Shown: positions 53,930 to 64,000 of the stretch, in pieces
Layout of the letters: the number at the start of each line of letters is the position of its first letter
How positions within the stretch are numbered: position 1 is the stretch's first letter
DNA from: Hortaea werneckii
Lineage: Eukaryota > Ascomycota > Dothideomycetes > Mycosphaerellales > Teratosphaeriaceae
Reading direction: 5' to 3'
Assembly (NCBI GenBank): GCA_037044905.1
Contig: JBAOKB010000144.1
Coordinates: 1,798,001 to 1,862,000 of the forward strand
Length of the DNA: 64,000 bases
Notes under the pieces: model-generated
Told to the model about the DNA's origin: nothing
What the model saw: only the letters and a program-made list of their open reading frames with translations
Database searches by the model: none
Position numbers and translations under genes: made by a program

Positions 53930-55613
53930 TCACCGAATCTCCACCCCAAACCTCTCGACCAACTCCCGCGTAATCCTCTCATGCAACGCATTCGCCTCCT
54001 CGGTCGTCATCGTGCGTTCCAGACTCCGATAGGTAAGTCGATAACAGAGACTCCGGCGCTGTTTTTCGGGTGCGTGAAGTCGTCGATGAGTTTGATGTCT
54101 TCGACGCTGTCACCCGCGATGTTGCGCGCGATCTCCATCAGGTCGTTTTCGTGGAATGCCGGTGAGGTTGCGGGGTCAGATGCAGAGGTAGAGGTAGTGG
54201 TGGTGGAGGGTTCAGTCGGCTGGCCTCCAGCAGGAGAGGGAGCGGTGGAGGCCGTGGCGGGAGTATTGGTTATGATTGGTTTCCCCGCCGTGGAAGCGGG
54301 AAGCCAGAAGGAGACGTCGCGGGGTGCGGCGGGGTGTTTGCTGAAAGGCTGGAAGCGCCGGATAGGTTTGGATTCGTCGAATTGGGAGAGGAAGCGGGGG
54401 TCGGTGGACCAGAAGAGCCGGATGTCTGGGATGCCGAAGAGGAGCATCGCGAGTCTTTCGAGGCCGAGACCGAATGCCCACCCGATCCGCGACGGTTGGT
54501 CGGCGCGGAGGAGTAAGGGTTGGTCGATGACGCCGCAGCCGAGCACTTCGAGCCAGTCGCCTTGCCACCAGACTTCCAGCTCCCAGGAGGGCGAGGTGTG
54601 TGGGAAGAAGGCCTCGACCCAGCGGACTTTGAGCGGTTCGTCTTGGCCTTGGGTACTGTGGCCGGCGGCTGCGAGTGCCTTGTCGGCTTCGGTGAAGATG
54701 GTGACGACCATGTCTTCTAGGCTGCGTTTCAAGTGCTTGGCCACGATCTCGGCTTCTTCCGGGCTATGGTACAGGGTCTGCAGCGGGTTAGAAGGTTGGT
54801 AGGTCGGGTTGGGATCTTCGACGACGAGTGGATGCTTAGGCAGAGCTTCAAAGTCGCGGGTGATCTGCTCAATACAGGCTTCCTTGGAGGCGAAGGCGTT
54901 ACGGTCCCAGGTGAGTGCGCCCTCCATCTGATGGAAGATGGGATAGTGGCTCTTGTCGACGGCATCGCGTCGGTAGACATCGGCTGAGATGGTGTAGCCG
55001 GGGCTCTCATTTGCGCGGAAGACGTCGACTTCGTGGGCCGACGTGTGCGTCCTCAACAGGGTGGATTGGTTGATGTAGTAAGTGTCTGTCCGGTTGCGGC
55101 CGGGATGGTCCGGGGTGAAGCCTAAGCTGTCGAAGTTCTGCTCGACCGTGACAACTCCGGAAAGGGCGTCGTAGTTTTTGAAATGCGGGAAGCGGGAGGC
55201 GATGAGCTGCCGGGTGATGGAGAGGGGATGGTTGAGCTGTACATGTAATTTCCGGCCATATTGGGAGAGGATGTTATGAGGCACGTTGGTCCAGGAGTCG
55301 GTGGGGTACGATTTGCCGTCAATGGTTAGGGTGGATGGCGATGCTTCTACTCGATGTTATTCCTCTGGACTTTTATTTCCAAGTGAGGTTGGGTGAAATA
55401 GAGGCTCGGGATAGGAAAGGCGCTCGACTAAGACATAGTAGATACAGCAGGCATATCTGCTGATCGCTCATGAATTTGATTCAGAAAGTGTCACATACCT
55501 TTGGAGGCGTATCGCCGGCAAGTGAGAGTCCAGGTGGAGGAGCGTAGCAGCGGCCTGATGGTTGCAGGCAACGCCCAGAAAGAGGCACTTCCGCCGCAAC
55601 TGAGCCTCACCAT
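53930..55613 (-). CDS. MSF1: mitochondrial phenylalanyl-tRNA synthetase (MSF1), one-base frame break
   Basis: Class II synthetase charging mitochondrial tRNA-Phe. Exon 1 is 55613..55499 and exon 2 is 55346..53930, with a 151-nt intron; the corrected length is about 510 residues. The N-terminus (MVRLSCGGSASFWALPATIR...) is an Arg-rich, acid-free presequence. Then come LTIDGKSYPTDSWTNVPHNI, the class II motif 2 region FHQMEGALTWDR, VRWVEAFFPHTSPSWELEV and motif 3 GWAFGLGLERLAMLLFGIPD. The C-terminal anticodon-binding FDX-ACB domain ends LTYRSLERTMTTEEANALHE and VERFGVEIR. The frame breaks at about 54044..54053, one base missing between HPKNSAG and CYRLTYRS; unshifted, the protein would lose the last ~40 residues. 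Confidence 0.92.
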
Positions 55614-56094
55614 CCTCCTTGCCACCAGATATACTATGGAGTATGCCTATTCACGTAATGAATGGGGATCCACAGTACCAAGCAGGAAGTGACAATTGAT
55701 GGAAATCCGGCGTAACCCTTCACTGCAGCCCGCCGTCCCAGGCCTAATTCTTTTGTCCCCAAGGTTGGGAGGTATGGCTGTGGCGCAGAAATCTGTGGCT
55801 GAAACTCGCTTACGGCACGGCATGTCGGGTCAGGAACAAGCGAGCCGATGCAGACACAGACGCAGACACAGACGCAGTCAATCCTCACATGCAGCTCCGA
55901 TCAAAAAGCTTATCATCATACCTTACCTACTATATACATATGTGCCCCCTCCGACATCGCTTACTACTTACCATACCTTGGTGTATCTAGAAGGCATACC
56001 CTTCGAAACTTGTTCAAACACACCCATCTGAGCTACTCATCGCCAGTGGTAATCACCAGTAATTCCCGCATTGGGAAGCAATGCGAGTAGGGTA
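55614..56094. other. divergent promoter, MSF1 / DIC1
   Basis: Short tandem GCAGACACAGAC-type repeat near 55846..55873. No gene seen. Confidence 0.5.
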
Positions 56095-57201
56095 ATGTCC
56101 ACCTCGGAACAGAACAAGACCAAGGATGTGCAGCATGGCCCGATCCACTACCCCTTGTGGTTCGGTGGAAGCGCAAGTTGTTTTGCTGCCTGCGTCACTC
56201 ATCCTCTAGATCTACGTAAGTATCGAGAGCGTGATCCTTCAATAGCAACAGCAGCAGCAGTAGCCATAGTTTTAGATCGCTAATAACCCATGTCTACAGT
56301 CAAAGTATTACATTCCCGCATGAACCAGAGTCAAATGCAAGTCGCTGACCACGCTCAAGGTCAGACTGCAAACCCAGCCTCATGGCGTTGAACGCAAGAG
56401 TCTGGGCCAGATGGCGGTGCATGTCGTCAGAGGCGATGGCTTCTCCGGTCTCTATCGCGGTGTATGTGGGAAAGCATAGGAAGAGGTCTTGTGGAAAGGT
56501 ATTCAGGGCTAACAATGAGCTAGCTGTCCGCCTCCCTCCTCCGCCAGATCACCTACAGCACAACCCGCTTCGGCGTCTACGAAGAACTCAAAGAGGTCTT
56601 CACCACCGGCGTCGCATCTCCCTCCTTCCCTGCCCTCATTGCCATGGCATCCACATCCGGCTTTCTCGGCGGCATTGCCGGCAACCCGGCCGACATCATG
56701 AACGTGCGAATGCAAAACGACGCTTCCCTCCCACCCGCCGAACGAAGAAACTACAAACACGCGGCCGAGGGACTGGTGCGTATGGCGAGAGAGGAAGGCT
56801 TCGGCAGTCTATTCCGGGGCGTCTGGCCCAACAGCACACGAGCAGTCCTCATGACCGCAAGCCAGCTAGCCAGCTACGACATCTTCAAGAAAGAGCTCCT
56901 ACAGCGCACGAACATGGGCGACAACCTGACCACGCACTTCTCCGCCTCCTTCATGGCCGGCTTCGTCGCAACCACGGTCTGCAGTCCCGTGGACGTCATC
57001 AAGACCCGCGTCATGAGCGCCAAGACCCAGGAGAACATGCTCAGTCTCGTGACGCGCATCACGCAGCAGGAGGGCTTTGGCTGGATGCTCAAGGGCTGGG
57101 TTCCCAGCTTCATCCGGCTAGGTCCCCATACTATCGCCACCTTCTTATTTCTGGAACAGCACAAGAAGATTTTCCGCAGGTGGCATAACCTTGACGTGTA
57201 A
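56095..57201 (+). CDS. DIC1: mitochondrial dicarboxylate carrier, with a 5-nt micro-exon
   Basis: Inner-membrane exchanger of malate/succinate and phosphate, 301 residues. Exons are 56095..56215, 56300..56304, 56360..56461 and 56524..57201. Three mitochondrial-carrier repeats are visible: PLDLLKVRLQ, NPADIMNVRMQ and SPVDVIKTRV (the Px[DE]xx[KR] signatures), with RMAREEGFGSLFRG and HTIATFLFLEQHKK. The first signature can be built only by inserting the five bases TCAAA as their own exon. Flanking introns of 84 and 55 nt have CTAAT and GCTGAC branch sites and end CTACAG and CTCAAG. Joining exon 1 directly to exon 3 breaks the frame. DIC1 is inferred from overall resemblance; another dicarboxylate or oxaloacetate carrier is possible. 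Confidence 0.88.
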
Positions 57202-57757
57202 GCGGCTCACACTCGGATGTGGGTTGGAATTTTCCATTCTGCATAGCATGCATGAAGAAGGCGTTTTGGGGAATTGGCGGCAAGGCCCGAGCTCAATGTG
57301 TTAGAATGGACTTTCGGGGTGTGTGAAAAATGCAATAGCTAGCGAGGCGTTCCGGATATGGGAGATTGTGTGAGCACGTACGAGCTATGTACAGAAGGCA
57401 TCCTCAAATCTTTTCCCAATTGACATCAGCCCTTTCACTTTGTGATTTAATCATCACTGACCAAGTCGCATCAGGTGTCGCTGAGCGTGCATATCAACTG
57501 AAGAACAGCGACTTCGGCCACGGAAGGATGCGCGATGACGTTTCGCGGCCAATGGCTCGGCCAGGGAATACCACGTTCGCAGACTGCATCGCCTCTGCGG
57601 TATCACCGTTGCATTCGATGGATGGCACGACGCTATCTAAATGATCGAGTCTGCTCTAACAGAATATTTCGGTAGGTACAGTATCAATGCTAGGTTCTAC
57701 CTTTCCCCTCCCACATCACTTAGATAGCTTTCCTTCCCAAAGGCAAAAAGCATCACC
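57202..57757. other. DIC1 3' flank and NAGLU promoter
   Basis: No gene seen. Confidence 0.5.
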
Positions 57758-60346
57758 ATGCGTCTCCTGGTTGCCCTCGCAGCAGTGCTATCAACATTCC
57801 TATCTACTACCTTCTGCAGTGCTCACCAATCCACCGCCGGCGTCCAAGGAATCCTCCAAAGACGCTTCCCCAACCATGTCGACGACTTTACTTTCTCCCT
57901 CGTGAACACGACAACCAGCAACGACAACAACACCACCCCCCTCTCCAAACCCCTCGACCACTACACCGTCCTCAATGGTCCCCACCCAGGAGAAATCCAC
58001 ATCTCCGGCACCTCCTCCATCGCCCTCGCCACCGGCCTCCGCTGGTACCTCACCACCTACTGCCACGTGGACCTGTGGTGGTCCCTCGGCCCGTCCCAAC
58101 TCCCTCTACTCCCCGCCCACTTACCCCCGCTCAACTCTACGCACTACGGTTCCAGCGTAGTCCCCTGGCGCTACCACTTCAATACTGTGACTTTCTCGTA
58201 TACGACGCCCTGGTGGGGATGGGAGGACTGGGAACGGGAGCTGGATTGGTTGGCGCTGCGTGGGGTTAACCTTCCCTTGGCGTGGGTCGGGTACGAGAAG
58301 ATCCTGCTGGAGGTCCTGATTGAGGCTGGTTTGGAGAGAGAGGAAGTGCAGGGGTTCTTGGCCGGGCCGGGGTTCCAGGCGTGGAATCGGTTGGGGAATA
58401 TCCAGGATTCGTGGGGCGGGAGGGGGTCGGGGGAGGATTGGATCGAGGCGCAGTTCGCGCTGCAGAAGAAGATCGTCGCGCGTATGGTCGAGTTGGGCAT
58501 GACGCCTGCGTTACCCGCTTTCACGGGGTTTGTGCCCCGGGGGATCCAGGAGGTTTATCCCGATGCGAGGATCGTGAATGGAAGTCGCTGGAACGGATTT
58601 CCCGACCAATACACCAACGTCACTTTCCTCGAGCCCTTCGATCCGCTTTTCGCGCGGTTGCAGGAAAGTTTCCTCGCGAAGCAGAAGGCGGCGTTGGGGG
58701 ATGTCTCGCATATCTATACCCTGGACCAGTATAATGAGAATGACCCTTACTCCGGCGACTTGGAATACCTCCACAACATCACCTCGACCACGATCGCGAG
58801 TCTTAAAGCCGCTGACCCCGAGGCGATCTGGCTCCTGCAGGGCTGGCTCTTCTACTCGTCCGAAGATTTCTGGACGAACGATCGTATCGCCGCGTACCTC
58901 GGCGGCGTCGCCGACGCCGATATGTTGATCCTAGACCTCTTTAGCGAGTCCCAGCCCCAATGGCAGCGGACGGGGAGTTATTACGGCAAGCCGTGGATTT
59001 GGTGTCAGTTGCATGATTATGGCGGGAATATGGGGTTGTATGGGCAGGTGGAGAATGTGACGGCGGATTCGGTGAAGGCGCTAGGGAATGAGAGTAGTAC
59101 GATGGTGGGGATGGGGTTGACGATGGAGGGGCAGGAAGGGGTAAGTTTCTCTCTCATGTTTCCCCTCTTCTTTTTCCTTCGTATTGGACGTCCTTGTTGC
59201 GGGAGAAGTCAAAGGCTGACGTTGCGATGCAGAATGAGATAATGTATGATCTCCTGCTCGACCAGGCCTGGTCTCGTTCGCCTCTGGATACTGCGCAGTA
59301 CTTCAGACATTGGGTCTCTGTGCGGTATCATGAGAGCCTGGGCTGCCTGCCTCAAGGGCTGTATAAGGCGTGGGATATTATGCGCGGGACGGTCTATAAC
59401 AATACTGAACTCGACGTTGCCAACGCTGTCACCAAGTCGATTTTCGTTCTGTCGCCCAACACGACGGGGCTGCTGAATCGTACTGGACACCATGCAACGA
59501 CTGTTCAGTACGAGCCCGAGGTTCTGGTTGAAGCTTGGAAGCAATTCTATGCCGCCGCAGACGAAATGCCGGGCTTGTGGGAGAACGATGCGTATAGATT
59601 CGATCTGACGGATATAGTAAGCTACCTACCTGCCGAACCTTTTGCAAAGCGATACTGATGACAATGTACAGACACGACAGGTCATGGCCAACGCCTTTTA
59701 CCCGCTCTACACCACCTTCCTCACCGCCTCCAACACCTCCCAGCCCTCGACCTACAACATCACCACCGCCCGCCACACAGGCGAAACCCTACTCCGACTC
59801 CTCAAAGACCTCGACACCATCCTGACCGCGAGCGGGATCGCCCACTTCAGCCTCCCGGCCTGGATCGCCTCGGCGCGCGCATGGGCAGATCCCTCTCCTC
59901 TCCTCTCGGCCACGACGCACCCGCAGCCGACGAACCCATCCTCCCCAGCAGCCATCAACACCACCGCCCTCACCGACCGCGCCAACTTCTACGAATACAA
60001 CGCCCGGAACCAGATCACGCTGTGGGGTCCCCGGGGCGAAATCTCCGACTACGCTTCCAAGCAATGGGGCGGGCTGATCGGATCGTATTACCTCCCCCGC
60101 TGGCAGATGTTTGTCGATTTCATACTTGGAAATAACGGGAGTTCTGAACCCGCTGCTGCTGCTGCTGCTGCTGCTGGGGCGGGGGACGGGGGGCTGGTGG
60201 ATGCATTGCGGAACTTTGAGCTCGAGTGGCAAGGGCAGAGGTGGGGTGAGCGAGTGGGGGAGGGGTTTGAGGTGGCGCGGAGGGACGCGTTGCAGCGGGA
60301 GATGGGGAGGGTTTTGGAGGGTTGGGCTGGGGATTTTGGGTTGTAA
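57758..60346 (+). CDS. secreted alpha-N-acetylglucosaminidase, GH89 (NAGLU)
   Basis: Removes terminal alpha-linked GlcNAc; in animals this is the lysosomal NAGLU, while in fungi it is probably secreted or vacuolar. Three exons: 57758..59140, 59233..59616 and 59672..60346, giving 813 residues, intact. The signal peptide is MRLLVALAAVLSTFLSTTFCSA. GH89 landmarks are ALATGLRWYLTTYCHVDLWW, PWWGWEDWERELDWLALRGV, LPAFTGFVP, YTLDQYNENDPYSGD (containing a GH89 catalytic Glu), WLLQGWLF and WIWCQLHDYGGNMGLYG. Many NxS/T sites suit a glycoprotein. The C-terminal segment has a short poly-Ala run encoded by GCT repeats near 60153. Confidence 0.95.
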
Positions 60347-60437
60347 TCCCTTCTCCATTCCCCGCTGCCGGAATCAGTGGGTTTCAGAGATGAAAGAACG
60401 GATTGAAGATGCGCGCATATCAAGTTGGATTCGTGGC

Positions 60438-61258
60438 TTATATCCTCGTCCGGTTATCCACCCGCATCCGCTCTAGCCACTCATACACCTCCCCATACGC
60501 CTTGCAGACATGCTGGACGTTCCAGCCATCCGTCCCCGTATGTCCCGGGGGCAACGTCGTTTCCTGCCCCTCCAGCGCTACATCGCCAGCGCACATGATG
60601 GCCTGGCGGAGATAGTCGAAACAGTGCGCGATATGCCAATGCGGGTCTTCCTCCCCTTCGTCTGGAGGCATGTACCCGTTCACGGCCAGGTCGTTCCACG
60701 ATCCCGCTATCATGTACAGACAGTGCAGCTGGTGGGTCATGGAGGTCGTGTAGACCGTTTTGTTGTGGCGGTGGTACGGTGGCGGGAGTTCGGGATGCTG
60801 CTCCGGGTTGGCAACGTGGAGGAATCCGAACCCTTGAGGGATTAGATCGAGCCAGGATTGCCGGGCGCTAGATTGGAAGTTGGGGCTGCTGAGGTTCGCG
60901 ATGAAGGATTGGTTAGGTTGGAATGTTATTATTTCCTGGTTGAAGGAAGGCGAGATGCGAGCGACGTCGCCAGCGATCTGGAGAGGGGGCTTGTGGGTTA
61001 CGAGAAGTGTGAGGGTTGACAGCCCGAAAAGGAGGGATAGAAGCCAGGGGAGGAGAGTTAGGAGAGGGGGTAGAAGGCGCGTTGTCGTGTAACCCCTCTG
61101 TCAGAATAGAATGCATCCTCTTTCTCGTCTCCCTCGCTCACGGCAAGAGGACGGTAAAAAGTATCGGGCAAAGTTTGAGATATCTCTTGATAGATGGGGT
61201 AGAACAGAGAAAATGGTGTCAGCACTTGCCTAGTGACAAACATTGTTGCCGCCATCAT
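60438..61258 (-). CDS. UstYa-like (DUF3328) oxidase-family protein, one-base frame break, start uncertain
   Basis: UstYa-family proteins act as oxidases or cyclases in fungal peptide (RiPP) and other secondary metabolism. Layout: acidic N-tail SEGDEKEDAFYSD, a membrane anchor (LLTLLPWLLSLLFGLSTLTLL), then RQSWLDLIPQGFGFLHV, YTTSMTHQLHCLYMI and HIAHCFDYLRQAIMCAGD. The two HxxHC motifs (HQLHC and HIAHC) are the family signature. One G is probably missing in the CCCC/GGGG run at 61093..61096; without it the acidic N-tail and membrane segment lie in different frames. The first Met is unclear; 61258 is the most upstream in frame and an intron may exist. No precursor-peptide gene is visible beside it, so it may be an orphan. 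Confidence 0.8.
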
Positions 61259-62024
61259 CAGCGATTGCAGCGCTGTTGCGCTAGCACACGATTAGAGTTG
61301 ATCATGTCTCGGTCTTCGAAGTCGAGATGACAACAGATGAGGTCAGTAGTACTGCATCCAAAGTAGCTACTACCTAGGTAGTCGCTAAGCACCACGGAGC
61401 TCATTCCAAGACATTGCTAATAGTGGAAGCTTAATCGCCAGATGCACCACGCCGGCATCATGCTCTACGGTACCATCTAGCTTTCCCGAGGTCGGGCTTG
61501 ACGTTGGCTCTGCTGCGAGTGCGTACGTCTGGGTCTTCTTCTCAGGCGGTAATGTTCGGCCTGCTCTGCGTGCCAGTCTACAATGGATGAAACATTTCAA
61601 AATACTCCCAATAGCCTTGGAGCAAGCAACAAAGCGGACTCTCGATATAAGATTGTGATGCTTTTTCTCTTCTGATCTTTGGTAGGTTTATGAGGATTGA
61701 ATGGAGTATTGAAAGCCCGCGGTCGACTGTTGCAAGGTATGCATGCCGCTCAATGATCGCAAAAGATCCGATGTCGATCGAACGCAAGGTGAACTCGATA
61801 CCAAACTGAGGTCTGCCGGGCGGATACAGTACATAGTAGGTATTTTGGGTTTTCGATGTGAAACTGCGCGTCGGATTTCCTAAAGCGGTCACGTTTTAGT
61901 GCCCACTCTTCTTTCGTCACCAAGCATCTCCCGCTCAAGCTGCTGGCAATCTCGTCTTCGTCCGACGCTCGTATATACAGTACGGATTGTCATCGCGGTC
62001 ACTCGACAAGACAATCATTCCGGT
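61259..62024. other. intergenic, UstYa-like 5' side to small membrane protein
   Basis: No supported gene; it contains both divergent promoters. Confidence 0.45.
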
Positions 62025-62450
62025 ATGGCTTCCGGCATTTTCGCCTCTCTGTTCCGCCGCGCACCCCAAGCGCCGGCCAATCCTATCCACTTTCCCTACA
62101 CAGCTGCGACAAATCCCTTCGCCGCGAAGCGTACCTGGCCGCCGGACTTTAGCAAGCTCTCGAGACAGCATCAATTCCGACTCGAACGTCGCTACCGTCG
62201 TAGAACGAAGCTGAAATGGGCGAGGCCGAACTGGACTAAGGCTGTCAAGCTGACTCAGTGGGGCACGATCCTGTTTGTCTGTGTATACGGTGCCTTGTAC
62301 TTGGACATGGGCCAGGGCGAGTCGGCTTTTGATGGTGTCAGGAGATGGTACGCGGGTCAGGTCGGCGATTTGCAGGGCGCAAGAGCAGCAGAGGATGGCA
62401 AGGGTAGTGGTCTTGGAGCAGCGGCAAGTCACAGAAGGCAAGAAGGATGA
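62025..62450 (+). CDS. small single-pass membrane protein, probably mitochondrial, unknown function
   Basis: Single exon of 141 residues, starting MASGIFASLFRRAPQAPA, an Arg-containing, acid-free N-terminus that could be a mitochondrial presequence. A very basic stretch (RLERRYRRRTKLKWARP) precedes one hydrophobic segment, WGTILFVCVYGALYLDM, and a hydrophilic tail. The Arg-rich segment before the helix suggests a matrix-side basic face. I do not recognise the family. The ATG context (CCGGTATGG) is acceptable, and an upstream in-frame ATG at 61899 lies in leader-like sequence. Confidence 0.65.
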   Translation: MASGIFASLFRRAPQAPANPIHFPYTAATNPFAAKRTWPPDFSKLSRQHQFRLERRYRRRTKLKWARPNWTKAVKLTQWGTILFVCVYGALYLDMGQGESAFDGVRRWYAGQVGDLQGARAAEDGKGSGLGAAASHRRQEG

Positions 62451-62665
62451 ACGCCGTCAGTGACTGCAAGGAGACTGCACACACGATGGCAGGTGGGACG
62501 CGCGACAGCTGCTCCCAGCCTGTCGGGCAAACGATTCACAGAGCAAACACGCATTCAACACCCCAGCATCCATAAACCTGAAGCGTCCAGCATGCTGCAT
62601 TGAGGTTTTTCCTCGACAGCCGGCATACCTGGGTAAAAATACACTCATTCCTACAGCATACAAAC

Positions 62666-63190
62666 ATGAGACCAACAACCCTCTTGGGCATCCCTATGCT
62701 GGCGCTGGCGTTTTCAACCCACCAAACCATCGACACGACAACGCTTCAGCAACCGACCTGCGATGATACACAGCCTCGGGCGCTGAGCATCTTCAGCCTA
62801 GCCACCCAGTCACGCGACTGCATCTCCGCTCTTCACGCATACGCTGCCAGCATCTCCGCAGCAGCGCATTACCACAAAAGCTTCACCGCCCAGATTGCCG
62901 AGTTCGAGAGCAACTACGATAGACTGTGCCGCTGGCAGCGGCTGGAGAAGCCGCCGCCGCCAATGACTTGCAAGCACGTTGAGCATTTCGAGAAGCTAAA
63001 GCTGCGCTATGAAGAGCGACAGGAGGTCCAGCATGACCTGAGTAGCGGCTTCGAGACGGTCATGAGTATTTGCGCTCCTTCTAGTGCTTCTATTGACCCG
63101 AGACTTGGAGAACATGAAATGCGGGAGGGGATCTGGCCACGGGTGGATTGCGCTTCGGAGAGACTGAAGGCTAGGCGGGAATTGAAATGA
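62666..63190 (+). CDS. small secreted Cys-containing protein, unknown function
   Basis: Single exon of 174 residues. The N-terminus MRPTTLLGIPMLALAFS looks like a short signal peptide, with likely cleavage before THQT. Six cysteines follow in the mature part (TCDD, DCIS, LCRW, TCKH, ICAP, DCAS), enough for three disulfides. The middle is helical and charged (HVEHFEKLKLRYEERQEVQ). No membrane anchor is seen after the signal. The size and Cys content resemble small secreted proteins or effectors, but no family is recognised. An upstream in-frame ATG (62600) would bury the signal peptide, so I prefer 62666. Confidence 0.6.
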   Translation: MRPTTLLGIPMLALAFSTHQTIDTTTLQQPTCDDTQPRALSIFSLATQSRDCISALHAYAASISAAAHYHKSFTAQIAEFESNYDRLCRWQRLEKPPPPMTCKHVEHFEKLKLRYEERQEVQHDLSSGFETVMSICAPSSASIDPRLGEHEMREGIWPRVDCASERLKARRELK

Positions 63191-63760
63191 GTGAACATGC
63201 CGCGAGCGAGAATGTTAGGGGTTGCGATGGCGTTTTCAAGAAAATGCTGTGGATGAGTAGCTTGCAGCTGGTGTATGTCAGGCAACTCGCTAAGGTGTTC
63301 GCATATGTGCTTCCAATGGCTAGTAAATCGATCCTCGATTGCGTGCCTTTTCTGGTGAGCAGGCTGATTTCAATCCATCGGGCAGTACATAGTACGTATG
63401 TTGCCTATATAAGTCGAATGCACCTTCTTCCTATCTTCACTTCCCAAAGTGGTTTAGGGTCTTGGCACATCCCCAGCTCGTGACTGCATGTGAAGTTGCA
63501 GCCTCCCATCTTCATTATTACTCGAGTGTGAGAGTGCGAACTCTTCCTCACCTAACCGGTTCGCCCAGTTCATCGCATTTCATTCGTTACTTTGCGAGCA
63601 AATGCTTGCATGAAAGTACTCCCGCGCCTCCGAAATTTGCCACCGAGCCTGCTCGCCTTCAACAGCCTGCAACCTTGACGCCTTCAATAACATGTGAAGC
63701 CTTTCGCATGGTGCATGAAGCTGTAGTGAGGAAGAGCGTGATTGAAACCCTTCTCCCACG
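63191..63760. other. intergenic before the right-edge gene
   Basis: Open frames here are compositionally unremarkable. It probably holds the promoter and leader of the partial gene. Confidence 0.45.
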
Positions 63761-64000
63761 ATGGCGAACACATCGTTCATGCCCAAGCCCACCAGTCAGT
63801 ACTCAGGGAGTGATGTCTCGTCGGGTGCAGAACAATCGACGCCTGCGACGTCACCAGAATCTTCTAACGAAGCTTTCTACGGCCCTCGAATGAAAGCCGA
63901 AGCGAATACTGGGCTTTCTCAAGACGCCTTAGACTTTCGTCAGAATCTGCGAAATTACCTCCCTCTTGGGTGCATAACGTGTCGAGACTACACCACTTTC
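63761..64000 (+). CDS. partial gene running off the right edge
   Basis: From the ATG at 63761 all 80 codons to the window end are open. It starts MANTSFMPKPTSQYSGSD, then an acidic Ser/Thr/Pro-rich stretch typical of a disordered N-terminus, then LDFRQNLRNYLPLGCITCRD near the edge. The CxxC could begin a metal-binding segment, but too little is visible to name a family. Confidence 0.5.
   Translation, partial: MANTSFMPKPTSQYSGSDVSSGAEQSTPATSPESSNEAFYGPRMKAEANTGLSQDALDFRQNLRNYLPLGCITCRDYTTF

Noticed and set aside
53687..54802. 371-codon + strand open frame
   Set aside because: Antisense to MSF1; MSF1 has class II synthetase motifs on the opposite strand.
30474..61258. Programmed ribosomal frameshifting as the general explanation of the frame breaks
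   Set aside because: No shared slippery sequence or stop context at the breaks; several lie beside short homopolymers, which fits sequencing deletions better.

Overview
The window is nuclear DNA of a filamentous ascomycete (Pezizomycotina). The class Dothideomycetes is my impression, not something the sequence proves. The reasons are: about 25 protein genes on both strands; short 50-90 nt GT-AG introns with CTAAC/CTGAC branch points; long CT-rich leaders; and fungal families (eisosome Pil1/Lsp1, DUF1989, UstYa-like DUF3328, 2EXR, Tri12-type MFS, LysM proteins). I saw no rRNA, CRISPR array, autonomous transposon or convincing tRNA.

0-13.5 kb: the 5' end of a short-chain dehydrogenase runs off the left edge, followed by a large single-exon RAD2/XPG nuclease (-). 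A 6 kb gene-poor stretch then leads to a spliced 68-residue protein made of four copies of a 14-residue unit, which I cannot assign to any family. A conserved fungal protein of unknown function (-) shares a divergent promoter with a split BolA-family gene (+).

13.5-26 kb: ZIP zinc transporter, short-chain dehydrogenase, Tri12-like efflux MFS, DapA-family aldolase, Pil1/Lsp1 eisosome protein and an F-box protein, all intact with clean introns. A ~160-180 bp diverged repeat occurs at ~0.4 kb and ~19.9 kb.

26-46 kb: a Cdc20/Ama1-type APC/C activator, an overlapping disordered-protein region whose reading frame changes several times, BET4, APP1, a DUF1989 protein, a secreted LysM plus GH23/SLT-like protein, and a ~4.8 kb orphan gene. 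46-64 kb: Dal5-family MFS, 2EXR protein, HSL-type hydrolase, mitochondrial PheRS (MSF1), dicarboxylate carrier (DIC1, with an apparent 5-nt exon), GH89 alpha-N-acetylglucosaminidase, UstYa-like protein, a small membrane protein, a small secreted Cys-containing protein and a partial gene at the right edge.

A pattern runs through the second half. BET4, APP1, DUF1989, the hydrolase, MSF1 and the UstYa-like gene each need at least one single-base correction to keep a conserved family sequence in frame, nearly always one missing base. Housekeeping genes are among them, so uncorrected assembly deletions are the likeliest cause, but decay or real frameshifting is not excluded. Most of the window is ordinary single-copy euchromatin with no obvious operon-like pathway. 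The freshest biology is the repeat micro-protein, the micro-exon and the LysM/lytic-transglycosylase-like protein.
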